From contig NZ_CP139303.1 in the NCBI RefSeq assembly GCF_034092465.1, forward strand, positions 434,001 to 498,000: a DNA stretch of 64,000 bases, in the 5' to 3' direction. Positions 14,895 to 22,175 of the stretch are shown piece by piece. Position numbers and translations under genes: made by a program. How positions within the stretch are numbered: position 1 is the stretch's first letter; every line of letters starts with the position of its first letter. The notes below the pieces were generated by a model. That model ran no database searches, was not told where the DNA came from, and was given only the letters and a program-made list of their open reading frames with translations. The DNA is from Prochlorococcus sp. MIT 1223. GTDB taxonomy: Bacteria > Cyanobacteriota > Cyanobacteriia > PCC-6307 > Cyanobiaceae.

Positions 14895-15821
14895 TTGGTC
14901 GACATTCCAAAATGGCATCAATTTATGAGACCTCTTTTGCTGGTCCTTAAAGAGAGTGGGGAAATGTACCGCCACGATGCAATTGAAGCTGTCGTTAAAA
15001 AAGAACGTCTTACAGATGAACAGCTTGCAATTTTGCAAGAAAGCAATGGGAAATGTGTTGCGAAGGAACGAATTGGCTGGGCTTCTTCTTACTTGCGTGT
15101 CGCTGGTGCTCTTGTTGGCCCAAAACGTGGATATTTCGCCTTAGGACCTAATTCTACGCAGTTATTAAATCTTGAACGAGCAATAACTAAAAGTGATCTA
15201 AAAGGAATTCCTGAATACCAAAATCATCAGGCAAAGAATGCTAGGACACGTGCTCAAGGGCTAGAAGATTCTGATAGTGATGATTTAGAAGATGACACAC
15301 CTCAAGACTTAATCGATAGAGGAATTAAAAGATTGAGATCGCAATTGGTTGATGATCTTCTTGAACAAATTAAAAGTATTTCGCCAGCAGCATTTGAAAA
15401 TCTGATTTTGCAAGTTCTTGCAAAAATGGGATATGGAGGTGGCGACCCAAGGAGAATTCAAGGTGTGCCTAGAGGAAAAGATGGTGGAATTGATGGAACT
15501 ATTGATGAGGATAAGCTTGGTCTTGATCAAATTTATATCCAAGCGAAAAGATATTCAGACAATTCAGTAGGACGTCCAACGATCCAAAGTTTTGTTGGGG
15601 CAATGAGTGGAGGTGGTTGTAAAAAAGGTGTTTTCGTTACTAGTAGTGTTTTTACTTCTGAGGCAAAAGAATTTGCTAATGGTCTTAAAGATGTTCGTCT
15701 AGTTCTAATCGATGGAGTTGGCTTAGCAAAGCTAATGATCGAGCATTGTGTAGGCGTTCAAGTAAAAGAGACAATCCAAGTTGCAAGGCTCGACCAAGAC
15801 TTCTTTAATGGCGAAGATTAA
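14895..15821 (+). CDS. mrr: Mrr-type restriction endonuclease
   Basis: 308 aa, similar in length to E. coli Mrr (about 304). The N-terminal winged-helix Mrr_N domain starts IPKWHQFMRPLLLVL, aligning with the start of Mrr and supporting TTG 14895 over ATG 14925. The catalytic domain has the PD-(D/E)XK-like series SPAAFENLILQVLAKMGYGG, then GKDGGIDGTI (Asp) and IYIQAKRYS (QxK form of ExK, as in Mrr), then a helical end. Type IV enzymes of this family cut modified DNA and serve defence against phages. It overlaps the next gene by 14 nt. Good confidence in family; target modification unknown. Confidence 0.85.
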   Translation: MVDIPKWHQFMRPLLLVLKESGEMYRHDAIEAVVKKERLTDEQLAILQESNGKCVAKERIGWASSYLRVAGALVGPKRGYFALGPNSTQLLNLERAITKSDLKGIPEYQNHQAKNARTRAQGLEDSDSDDLEDDTPQDLIDRGIKRLRSQLVDDLLEQIKSISPAAFENLILQVLAKMGYGGGDPRRIQGVPRGKDGGIDGTIDEDKLGLDQIYIQAKRYSDNSVGRPTIQSFVGAMSGGGCKKGVFVTSSVFTSEAKEFANGLKDVRLVLIDGVGLAKLMIEHCVGVQVKETIQVARLDQDFFNGED

Positions 15822-16140
15822 ATTAATACCTAATGAGGATCTTGATTTAGCGAAGATCCCTAACCCAGAAGATCAATCCTATGACTATCAAGAGGTGTGG
15901 GGGCTATTTGCTCTAGCAATGAATGGCTATGAAGTATGTGGCGATTTTGAAGCTTGCCATGAATTAATGAGGAAGGTTTTAAATGAGCCATTAAATGCAT
16001 CTTTAACCGAACTTCGATGTACATTATTTGCCTTGCAACGTCACCATCGGTGGAATGAATATTTAGACCCTGAAGATGACAAAGTCGTTCAAATCCTCAA
16101 ATTAATTAGGGACAAAGTAGAGAAAGGGGAATTGGAGTGA
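15808..16140 (+). CDS. Small acidic protein coupled to mrr
   Basis: 110 aa from ATG 15808, which overlaps the 3' end of mrr by 14 nt. The protein is helical and acidic (YQEVWGLFALAMNGYEVCGDFEACHELMRK..). No known domain; the middle could be a short helical repeat. The tight overlap suggests a partner, regulator or immunity factor of Mrr. The stop TGA (16138-16140) is also the first bases of a copy of the island intergenic motif. Confidence 0.55.
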   Translation: MAKIKLIPNEDLDLAKIPNPEDQSYDYQEVWGLFALAMNGYEVCGDFEACHELMRKVLNEPLNASLTELRCTLFALQRHHRWNEYLDPEDDKVVQILKLIRDKVEKGELE

Positions 16141-16158
16141 ACTAGATGAGCTAGAAAG
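16138..16158 (+). repeat. Copy of island intergenic motif in E2
   Basis: TGAACTAGATGAGCTAGAAA matches the 3' half of the E3 intergenic motif. Its TGA is the stop codon of the preceding gene, and it lies about 20 bases before the next start. Confidence 0.45.
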
Positions 16159-16179
16159 AGAAATAAGTATTCGAAATTT

Positions 16180-16671
16180 ATGGCTTTTTTGCTTCTGATT
16201 GTCATTGCTTTGATAACAGCATGTTTAGCCTCATCAATTGCTGAAGATAAAGGTCATAGTGCTGCAGCATGGGGGCTATGTGGATTTTTGTTTGGTCCAC
16301 TGGGATTAATTGCCGCGGCTGGACTATCAGACCGAAAACTTCGGAGATACATTAGACAAATTGGAGAAAAACAAGAGGCTATAAAAGCAGAGGTATTGCC
16401 AAAGACTTTAGAAGAGACAAGAAAAGAAAAAATTATTGGAACCTTTGTATTACTCAAAACGGCAGAGGAGGATGCTGTTTTGGAGAAGATTCTCAGCTTT
16501 CTTGGCTCTGATATTGCAGATAAAGTGGATCGATCAAAATCTTACTTAAACGAACCTCTTTTTGGAGGGACAGAGTTTGTAGTAAATGATTCAAAAGGTA
16601 ATTGTCTTGCAATTGCATTTCGAAATGAAGGTTTGATGAATGAATATCAGTGGGAAGTCTCTTTGCAGTGA
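16180..16671 (+). CDS. Membrane protein with GLIAAAGL-DR motif
   Basis: 163 aa. Two N-terminal hydrophobic segments (AFLLLIVIALITACLASSI and WGLCGFLFGPLGLIAAAGL, about 2-20 and 32-50) are followed by a charged cytosolic region. The block from DKGHSAAAW to GLIAAAGLSDRKLRRYI is clearly related to the E3 protein at 21210-21476 (NKGYSPWRW, GLIAAAGLPDRLLRNQL). It is therefore a small membrane-protein family spread among these elements. The C-terminal 100 residues are unique. Function unknown. Confidence 0.6.
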   Translation: MAFLLLIVIALITACLASSIAEDKGHSAAAWGLCGFLFGPLGLIAAAGLSDRKLRRYIRQIGEKQEAIKAEVLPKTLEETRKEKIIGTFVLLKTAEEDAVLEKILSFLGSDIADKVDRSKSYLNEPLFGGTEFVVNDSKGNCLAIAFRNEGLMNEYQWEVSLQ

Positions 16672-16756
16672 CTTAGGTCAGTCCTTTTTATTTAGAGGTG
16701 GGGTGGTCGCTGGCAAACTCTGAAAACCCTTCTGAATAGACCTATTGCAATAATCT

Positions 16757-16777
16757 AGCTACCCCTAGGGCTACCCT
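16757..16777 (+). repeat. E2 arm-type repeat, right
   Basis: AGCTACCCCTAGGGCTACCC plus one base; partner of 14782-14802 (18 of 21). Lies 30 bases inside att copy 3. Confidence 0.6.
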
Positions 16778-16806
16778 TTCTCACCTTGAGATTCTAAAAA
16801 ACCAGT

Positions 16807-16850
16807 CGGGGCGACAGGATTCGAACCTGCGACCTAGTGCTCCCAAAGCA
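16807..16850 (-). repeat. att copy 3: tRNA-Pro 3' fragment (E2/E3 junction)
   Basis: 44 nt identical to the intact tRNA-Pro end, three bases longer than copy 1, then diverging (ATCGG). The left flank AACCAGT resembles the flank of the intact tRNA (AACCCAGT), unlike copies 1 and 2, which share the terminator hairpin flank. Confidence 0.9.
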
Positions 16851-16971
16851 ATCGGTTGTACACATGAGACTGAAATAAAAATCCAATCTCTGACTAAAAA
16901 TATCCTAGCTATTGTAATGAGTTTGAGACTAACAATTGAAATGAATATCTATTTGTTTTAACTTGTATTTA

Positions 16972-16996
16972 CTCAGGAGATCCCGCTGAGATCCCG
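16972..16996 (+). repeat. E3 arm-type repeat, left
   Basis: 25 nt containing GATCCCGCT and GATCCCG as direct repeats after CTCAGGA. An exact 25 of 25 copy lies at 33047-33071. The recombinase gene begins 20 bases downstream. Confidence 0.75.
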
Positions 16997-17016
16997 CTTT
17001 AAAGTCCTCATCCTTA

Positions 17017-18387
17017 ATGAAAGCTCGTTCAGAAGCGCCAGATTGGGTTCAAAGCATGAGGATCTTCCTTCGGGGGGAGGTTGGAGCAAACTGGCAGGTG
17101 ACAACGAAAGGCAGGAGAAGGGCTTGTCTTGGCGTGAGGTTTGATGATGGAACGAGAGTTTTCAAGAATCTTCCTGTCTTATGGGAACGGGCACAACAAG
17201 CAAAGATCCAAGAGTTGGTTCTTGAAGTACATGAATTAGTGGTCAAGAAAAAGATATGTGGATTAGATGAGGCAATTGATCGAATCAACAAAGCCAATAC
17301 TGAAGTTCCTAGTGCTGCAGATAGAGCAAACCCAATGCTTCTTCTTGCAGCCTGGGAAAAATACGAACACTACAAGGTCAAACAAAAAGGTGATGTCACG
17401 CAAGCGAGCTGGAATAAAGAGTATGGAGGAAGACCTAATACAAAAATCAATCCACCAAGGCCAAACGACAAAGGGAAAACATATGTAAGGTTTAAGCAGA
17501 TAGTGAAAACAGCGACAAATGCTAATGAGTTATTGATTCAAATCGGTGACTACGAAGACAAGAATAAAAAGCCCGAACCAATTAAGCCCTTAGAAGCTGG
17601 CAGTCGCAGCAGGCAAATCAGAGTTCAACATGTTGCAGCTTTCCTAAGATGGGGAACTTCTAAAAAATCAGGCTATTTACTAAATCCAGAGAATTGGTCT
17701 GCACCACCAAGAAATGCAATCGATGATTATGTAGGAGTCAAGTCTGCCAAGAAGAAGAAAGAGACGTCTAATCCAACAGTTGCAATAGAAGATGATGATC
17801 TAATGGCGCTATTAGGCTCACTGCCAATAGACATCGATAAGGATGAAAAAAAGCATCGATTACGAGACAGAGCAATGGAGTGGGACTTTGCTTTAAAACT
17901 CTCTATTTGCTATGGATTAAGGCCTGAAGAAGTACGTCATGAACATCTAACGATCAAAAAGAATGACAAAGAATATTTATTTTGTACTTACTGCAAAAAG
18001 TCTGGAGGAGGAATAACTAAGCCAAGAAGACTTTGGCCGCTCCATCCCGAATGGGAAGAAAAATGGCATTTATTGGAACGTGTTAAGAAGAGAGATCCTT
18101 TACCAAGAATGAAAGCTGGAGCAGGTGATGCATTTAGAAATTACCTACGATTTAATGAAGTCTGGAAAAAATTGAAATCAGATATAGGAGTGGTGCCATA
18201 TAGCTTTAGACATTCTTATAGCAAGCGAGCGCATCAAATTTATAAGTTAAGTGATACAGAAGTTGCAGCATTTATGGGTCATAGCGTTCCTGTGCATAAT
18301 TCCACCTATGCTCAGTGGAGCAATGAAGCCATGCTTGAAAGTTCGATGGAACGTGCCATCAAATTTAGAGATTTAACGAGTAAGTAG
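17017..18387 (+). CDS. Tyrosine recombinase (integrase) of E3
   Basis: 456 aa recombinase expected to act at tRNA-Pro. Catalytic set: Arg302 (YGLRPEEVRH), Lys in CTYCKKSGGG (about 327), Arg398-His399 (PYSFRHSYS), His422 (MGHS) and nucleophile Tyr431 (NSTYAQW). It shares GSRSRQI and YGLRPEE blocks with the E1 recombinase, so both belong to one family, yet they differ enough to expect different arm-site specificity, in line with the different arm repeats. It lies next to att copy 3 and is followed after 3 bases by the DUF3427/DUF3883 gene, so the two are co-expressed. Confidence 0.92.
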   Translation: MKARSEAPDWVQSMRIFLRGEVGANWQVTTKGRRRACLGVRFDDGTRVFKNLPVLWERAQQAKIQELVLEVHELVVKKKICGLDEAIDRINKANTEVPSAADRANPMLLLAAWEKYEHYKVKQKGDVTQASWNKEYGGRPNTKINPPRPNDKGKTYVRFKQIVKTATNANELLIQIGDYEDKNKKPEPIKPLEAGSRSRQIRVQHVAAFLRWGTSKKSGYLLNPENWSAPPRNAIDDYVGVKSAKKKKETSNPTVAIEDDDLMALLGSLPIDIDKDEKKHRLRDRAMEWDFALKLSICYGLRPEEVRHEHLTIKKNDKEYLFCTYCKKSGGGITKPRRLWPLHPEWEEKWHLLERVKKRDPLPRMKAGAGDAFRNYLRFNEVWKKLKSDIGVVPYSFRHSYSKRAHQIYKLSDTEVAAFMGHSVPVHNSTYAQWSNEAMLESSMERAIKFRDLTSK

Positions 18388-18390
18388 GTA

Positions 18391-19383
18391 ATGGAAAAGG
18401 AAAAAACTATATTCCCTAAAGAAAAGTTTGTTATTGGAGATCCTTATCAAAGAAAAGATATGGATGAAAAGATTGGTGAAACAAAGATAAATAATCGAAG
18501 TGGGTCTGGCGTCTTCTCTTTTAAAAATACCGTAGTTTTATTGGTGACTTTAGAACAAGATCTTACTGAAGAAGAGAACAGCTATGAAGACTTCTTTGAA
18601 TATCCTGAGTTTGTATGGTCAAGTCAAAAGAAAGGGCCATACAGCAAGCCAACTACACCTGTAATGAAAGGGATGCTGGAAAGTGGAGCAGAACTTTTCG
18701 TAAGGCAAAAAGCAAAAAATGCGAGTAAAACAAATCCATATCTTTATTGCGGTTCAGTCGATGCTTTATCGCATGGGAGGCCTCAAGGAGAAGAAAGTCC
18801 TTTTAAAGTTAAATTCCAATTATTAGCGGATATTCAAGGGATTAATAGTGAAGTAGATAATTTAATAACCTGGAAACCGATTAATTATAAAAACACCAAA
18901 GCTTCTTATATTATTTCTTCATTGGATAAGAAAAAGAAGAAAAATAAAAAGAGCTCAAGCACGTCTCAAGGCTATCAAGCAGATAAAGAAATAAGGAATG
19001 CCGTTGAAGATTACGCTATGAAGCTCGCTATTTCACACTATGAATCCAAAGGGCTAAAAGTAAAAGATGTCTCAAAGGAAAAGATTGGCTATGACCTCTC
19101 TTGTGACTCAAAGACCTTTAGTTTTGGAGTTGAAGTTAAAGGTACTCGAAGCGCTGGTTCTAAAGTCATTGTCACTGAAGGTGAGCTGAGAAAAGCAAAG
19201 GAAGCGAAAGTAGAGCTATTTGTCGTATCAATGATTGAAGTTAAATATCAACTTGAGAAGAAAAATATAGTTTGTTCCTCTGGCCATTGGAGCGTAATTT
19301 CACCATGGAAGCCTTTAGCAGAATCACTCAAACCTAAAACGTATGACTATGAACTACCAACTGTTGAGTGGAATGAAATTTAA
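18391..19383 (+). CDS. DUF3427-DUF3883 nuclease-like protein
   Basis: 330 aa. The N-terminal half (about 30-160) follows the DUF3427 pattern seen at the end of restriction-associated helicases: VVLLVTLEQ, FFEYPEFVWSSQKKGPYSKPTTP, ELFVRQKAKNASKTNPYLYCG. A Lys/Ser-rich linker follows near 185-200. The C-terminal part (about 203-300) looks like DUF3883: IRNAVEDYAMKLAISHYESKG, then GYDLSC (Asp) and FGVEVKGTR (E-x-K), a PD-(D/E)XK core. Both domains are linked with restriction or phage-defence systems. A stand-alone fusion beside a recombinase may protect the element or its host. No helicase or methylase partner is nearby. Confidence 0.65.
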   Translation: MEKEKTIFPKEKFVIGDPYQRKDMDEKIGETKINNRSGSGVFSFKNTVVLLVTLEQDLTEEENSYEDFFEYPEFVWSSQKKGPYSKPTTPVMKGMLESGAELFVRQKAKNASKTNPYLYCGSVDALSHGRPQGEESPFKVKFQLLADIQGINSEVDNLITWKPINYKNTKASYIISSLDKKKKKNKKSSSTSQGYQADKEIRNAVEDYAMKLAISHYESKGLKVKDVSKEKIGYDLSCDSKTFSFGVEVKGTRSAGSKVIVTEGELRKAKEAKVELFVVSMIEVKYQLEKKNIVCSSGHWSVISPWKPLAESLKPKTYDYELPTVEWNEI

Positions 19384-19685
19384 AGAACTGCGATGATCTA
19401 TTTAAAGAATAACTATTTTCATTAATTGATTCTTCTAGAATATTACTTTAGTGAGTCACAGACTGGATTTCTTGACTTATAGAAAGAGCTGTATATACTT
19501 GTAGACATATTCTGAAGGGGTATCAACTCACCTCTCAGTCTTACCCAAAGCAATTGACCAAGCCGTGCTTGGTGGCACAACTTTTGCAGAGGCTAACCAA
19601 GCCGTGCTTGGGGATTGTGAGTTGAATCAACGCCAGCCGTCCGTGACGTAGTTGAAGATCAAATAATTCTTTTAAAGCTTCAAAA
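19384..19685. promoter_or_regulatory. Putative replication origin/control region of E3
   Basis: Gene-free. Two copies of a 15-nt palindrome CCAAGCCGTGCTTGG lie at 19558-19572 and 19597-19611, 39 bases apart. They are enclosed by a larger inverted repeat, TCAACTCAC (19523-19531) and GTGAGTTGA (19617-19625). Such nested iterons directly upstream of an AlpA-like protein and a replication helicase suggest an origin or an operator of that operon. Confidence 0.5.
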
Positions 19686-19919
19686 ATGTCTACATCTAAA
19701 GGTGTCGAATGGCTCTCCACTTCTCGTGCTGCTCAAGCTCTTGGCGTACACCCGATCACCCTCAAAAGAAGGCGTGATGAGGGATACCTCAAGAATGGAA
19801 TTCACTTTAGAAAAACAGGAGAATCCAAAAACTCCCAATACATTTGGAATTTCAAGAAATGCCTTGAGGTCTTTGACTTCTGGAAAGCTCCCAGTCAAAA
19901 AATCAAGGAGGAAGCGTAA
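19686..19919 (+). CDS. AlpA/excisionase-like DNA-binding protein of E3
   Basis: 77 aa. EWLSTSRAAQALGVHPITLKRRRDEGYLKNGIHFRKTG is a helix-turn-helix of the HTH_17/AlpA type followed by a wing (SQYIWNF) and a last helix. Its stop TAA shares a base with the ATG of the VirE-type helicase (TAATG), so they form an operon. It mirrors E1, where an AlpA-like gene also sits beside the replication helicase. Probably binds the palindromes just upstream. Confidence 0.75.
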   Translation: MSTSKGVEWLSTSRAAQALGVHPITLKRRRDEGYLKNGIHFRKTGESKNSQYIWNFKKCLEVFDFWKAPSQKIKEEA

Positions 19920-21115
19920 TGTCAGATCTTATAAAATCAATTCCTGATGGATGGGAAATTGAAAAAGAAGGAACTAAAAGATCTTGCCGATTATCATCAG
20001 GTGATTTAGTCAACCTTCTTCTAGACGTTTTTTCTAAGAAACTAAAATGGAATAATTTAACTCTTGAACCAGAATATGAAAATGCATTATTAGATAATAA
20101 TATCCAAGATTATTTTCATATTTTCTTAAATCAAAAAGGCTGGGCGATCGGGAAAGCTGATGCTCAAGATGCCTTAATTTTTGCTGCCAAACAGAATTGT
20201 TATAACCCTATATGGGAATGGTTAGAGGGAATCGAAAACGACTCAAACTTCTATCAAGTCAACATCAACACTATTGCCACCGACTTCCTCGGAACCAATG
20301 ATTCCCTGTACGACAAGATGCTAAAAGCCTTCTTAATAGGAGCAGTATCTAGAGCAGCAGAAAGAGGTTGTAAATTCGACAACATGCTGGTACTTAAAGG
20401 TCCACAAGGGATTTTTAAAAGTTCTTTTTTTAAAGCTTTACTTCCAAATCCAAATTGGTTTTGTGATACCTGGGAACCCAACAGAAAAGATCTTTTTATG
20501 CATCTACAAACATGCTTTATCTATGAGCTTGCAGAGCTTGAGACATTAACGACTAAAAAGGCTGTAGGAGAAGTAAAAGGATTACTATCAAGTTCAATCG
20601 ACACCTTCAGACCACCTTATGGTCGCAATGTTATTAAGGCCCCACGACCAAGTGTGATGGTTGGGACAGTGAATGAAGATTGTTTTCTCAATGACTCAAC
20701 TGGTAGCAGAAGATTCTGGGTTGTTCCTTTACCTCAACTGGAAGGTCAAAAGATCGATATTCAAAAAGTAAAAGAAGAGCGTGAAACTATATGGAAGGCT
20801 GCAATTCTTGCTTGGAGGGCTGGAGAGAAACCCTATCTCACTGACGACGATCAAACAGAATCAAATAGCAAAAATAAACTCTTTGTTCAAGAAAACATCT
20901 TCCATGAACCTCTGAGGATCTGGACCAATAGTCAATCCAAGGATAGATTCTTTACAACAGACGAGGCAATTATCGAATCAGGTATCAAGGAAAGAGAGCA
21001 CATCAAACAATCTGACTTCAAGATGGCAGCAACAGCATTGAAAGGACTGGGATATTTTCAAGAAGAGAAACGAATCAATGGAATTAAAGCTCGATGGTGG
21101 TTTAAGCGAATGTAG
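19919..21115 (+). CDS. VirE-type (superfamily 3-like) replication helicase
   Basis: 398 aa. Matches the 'virulence-associated E' helicase family of phages and islands: Walker A GPQGIFKSS (161-169), Walker B FIYELAELE (200-208), a sensor segment VMVGTVNED (247-255) and TGSRRFWVV (261-269) with the Arg finger. The short C-terminal region resembles a winged helix. No primase domain is visible, so it may use the host primase. Such helicases start replication of satellites and prophages. The start overlaps the AlpA-like gene. The minus-strand membrane protein follows after about 95 bases. Confidence 0.85.
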   Translation: MSDLIKSIPDGWEIEKEGTKRSCRLSSGDLVNLLLDVFSKKLKWNNLTLEPEYENALLDNNIQDYFHIFLNQKGWAIGKADAQDALIFAAKQNCYNPIWEWLEGIENDSNFYQVNINTIATDFLGTNDSLYDKMLKAFLIGAVSRAAERGCKFDNMLVLKGPQGIFKSSFFKALLPNPNWFCDTWEPNRKDLFMHLQTCFIYELAELETLTTKKAVGEVKGLLSSSIDTFRPPYGRNVIKAPRPSVMVGTVNEDCFLNDSTGSRRFWVVPLPQLEGQKIDIQKVKEERETIWKAAILAWRAGEKPYLTDDDQTESNSKNKLFVQENIFHEPLRIWTNSQSKDRFFTTDEAIIESGIKEREHIKQSDFKMAATALKGLGYFQEEKRINGIKARWWFKRM

Positions 21116-21209
21116 GCTGAAGTGTCGCATGTCTCAGGAAAATCCGAAAAAAATTGCTGCGACACCTGCGACATTATTTTTGACAATTACTTAAAAGTTC
21201 TTCTTAAAC

Positions 21210-21476
21210 TCAATTACTTTTAGAAGACCAAGACTTATTTTCTAATACTTCACGTAGCTGGTTTCTCAACAGCCTGTCGGGCAAACCAGCTGCAGCAATT
21301 AGTCCGAGAATATTAAAAAGGACTCCGCCAGCGAACCATCGCCAAGGGCTATAGCCTTTGTTATTTGCCAACGATGCGCAAAGTAATCCACAAGGTACTC
21401 CAAAAATAAACGTAAAAAGGAAGAGGGAACCAATTGAACTGTATGCGCCATAAAAACTTGTCATGTCTAAATTCAT
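21210..21476 (-). CDS. Membrane protein with GLIAAAGL-DR motif (88 aa)
   Basis: Two hydrophobic helices (about 12-35, FLFTFIFGVPCGLLCASLA, and 47-65, FAGGVLFNILGLIAAAGL) and a basic tail (PDRLLRNQLREVL). Related to the N-terminal 60 residues of the E2 protein at 16180. It is the only minus-strand gene in this part of E3, set between the helicase and the terminase-like genes. Function unknown. Confidence 0.6.
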   Translation of the reverse strand: MNLDMTSFYGAYSSIGSLFLFTFIFGVPCGLLCASLANNKGYSPWRWFAGGVLFNILGLIAAAGLPDRLLRNQLREVLENKSWSSKSN

Positions 21477-21570
21477 TACCTATTGATTACTATCTTGCTC
21501 GACTTTGAACTAAATGGAACTTTTTAAGACTTAAAAAACCTAAAATAACTACAGGAAAAAGATTGGCTCA

Positions 21571-21732
21571 ATGAGACTAGGAAAAGAAATTGAACGTCTA
21601 CGTCAACGTGTACATAATCTATCTATAGAGAAAGATCCACCGACTCTTCGTATGGTGATCGTTAAAGATAATGAGACTCCACAAGAGGTATCAGCATGGG
21701 ATCTACGAGTGACAGTGGAGAAAAAGAAATGA
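21571..21732 (+). CDS. Small charged protein (53 aa)
   Basis: ATG 21571 opens a 53-codon frame reading MRLGKEIERLRQRVHNLSIE, then a conserved-looking PPTLRMVIVKDNETPQEVSAW. It ends TGA at 21730-21732. The ATG of the next gene overlaps this stop (ATGA at 21729), which supports both starts and shows translational coupling. The N-terminus could be a short coiled coil. Unrecognised. Confidence 0.55.
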   Translation: MRLGKEIERLRQRVHNLSIEKDPPTLRMVIVKDNETPQEVSAWDLRVTVEKKK

Positions 21733-22175
21733 ATATGACAGATATCAAAGAGAAAAGGAACGGGAGGCCCACAATCAAGGAGATTCCACTGCCTCCTCAC
21801 GTACAACGAGCACTCGTTATTAGAAGTAATGGATCCACATGGAAAGTCGCTGCTGAATCAGTAGGAATGGATTATCGAACACTTAGGAAATATGTACGAG
21901 AGCATCCTGACGCGAATAAGTTCCTGGAACGTCAAACACAAGACGCATTAGATCAAAGCCATAGCAAACTCATTGCAGCGGCACCTGCAGCGGCACAAAG
22001 ACTAATCGATGTTATTAATGACGAGAACAATAGAGGATATGTTGTCGTTCAAGCTGTTGAGAGTTTATTTAGGATTATTGATCGAGGTATTACTGATCGA
22101 GAGAACGCTGAGCATATAAAAGAAATCAAAGAATCTTTATTTGCATTAGAAGGTGGGCGTGTATTGGATATTTGA
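21729..22175 (+). CDS. HTH protein resembling phage small terminase subunits
   Basis: 148 aa from ATG 21729 (a longer frame opens at 21696 inside the previous gene). The N-terminal helix-turn-helix is HVQRALVIRSNGSTWKVAAESVGMDYRTLRKYVREHPD. A helical region follows: SHSKLIAAAPAAAQRLIDVINDENNRGYVVVQAVESLFRIIDRG. This HTH plus 'vrl.Aa..ll' layout is typical of small terminase subunits, which recognise packaging sites in phages, and of related HTH proteins in mobile elements. In a satellite it could redirect packaging. A plain regulator is the alternative. Confidence 0.5.
   Translation: MNMTDIKEKRNGRPTIKEIPLPPHVQRALVIRSNGSTWKVAAESVGMDYRTLRKYVREHPDANKFLERQTQDALDQSHSKLIAAAPAAAQRLIDVINDENNRGYVVVQAVESLFRIIDRGITDRENAEHIKEIKESLFALEGGRVLDI

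Larger units (their letters stand above)
14611..16806. mobile_element. Element E2: short, recombinase-less unit
   Basis: About 2.2 kb between att copies 2 and 3. It has its own arm-type repeats (14782-14802 and 16757-16777) unlike those of E1 or E3. It carries an Mrr-type restriction protein, a small acidic protein and a membrane protein, and no recombinase or helicase. It may be a non-autonomous element moved in trans, or a deleted remnant whose recombinase gene was lost. Confidence 0.65.

Noticed and set aside
16254-16457. 67-aa minus-strand frame inside the E2 membrane protein gene
   Set aside because: Shadow of the plus-strand gene, which has a paralogue in E3.
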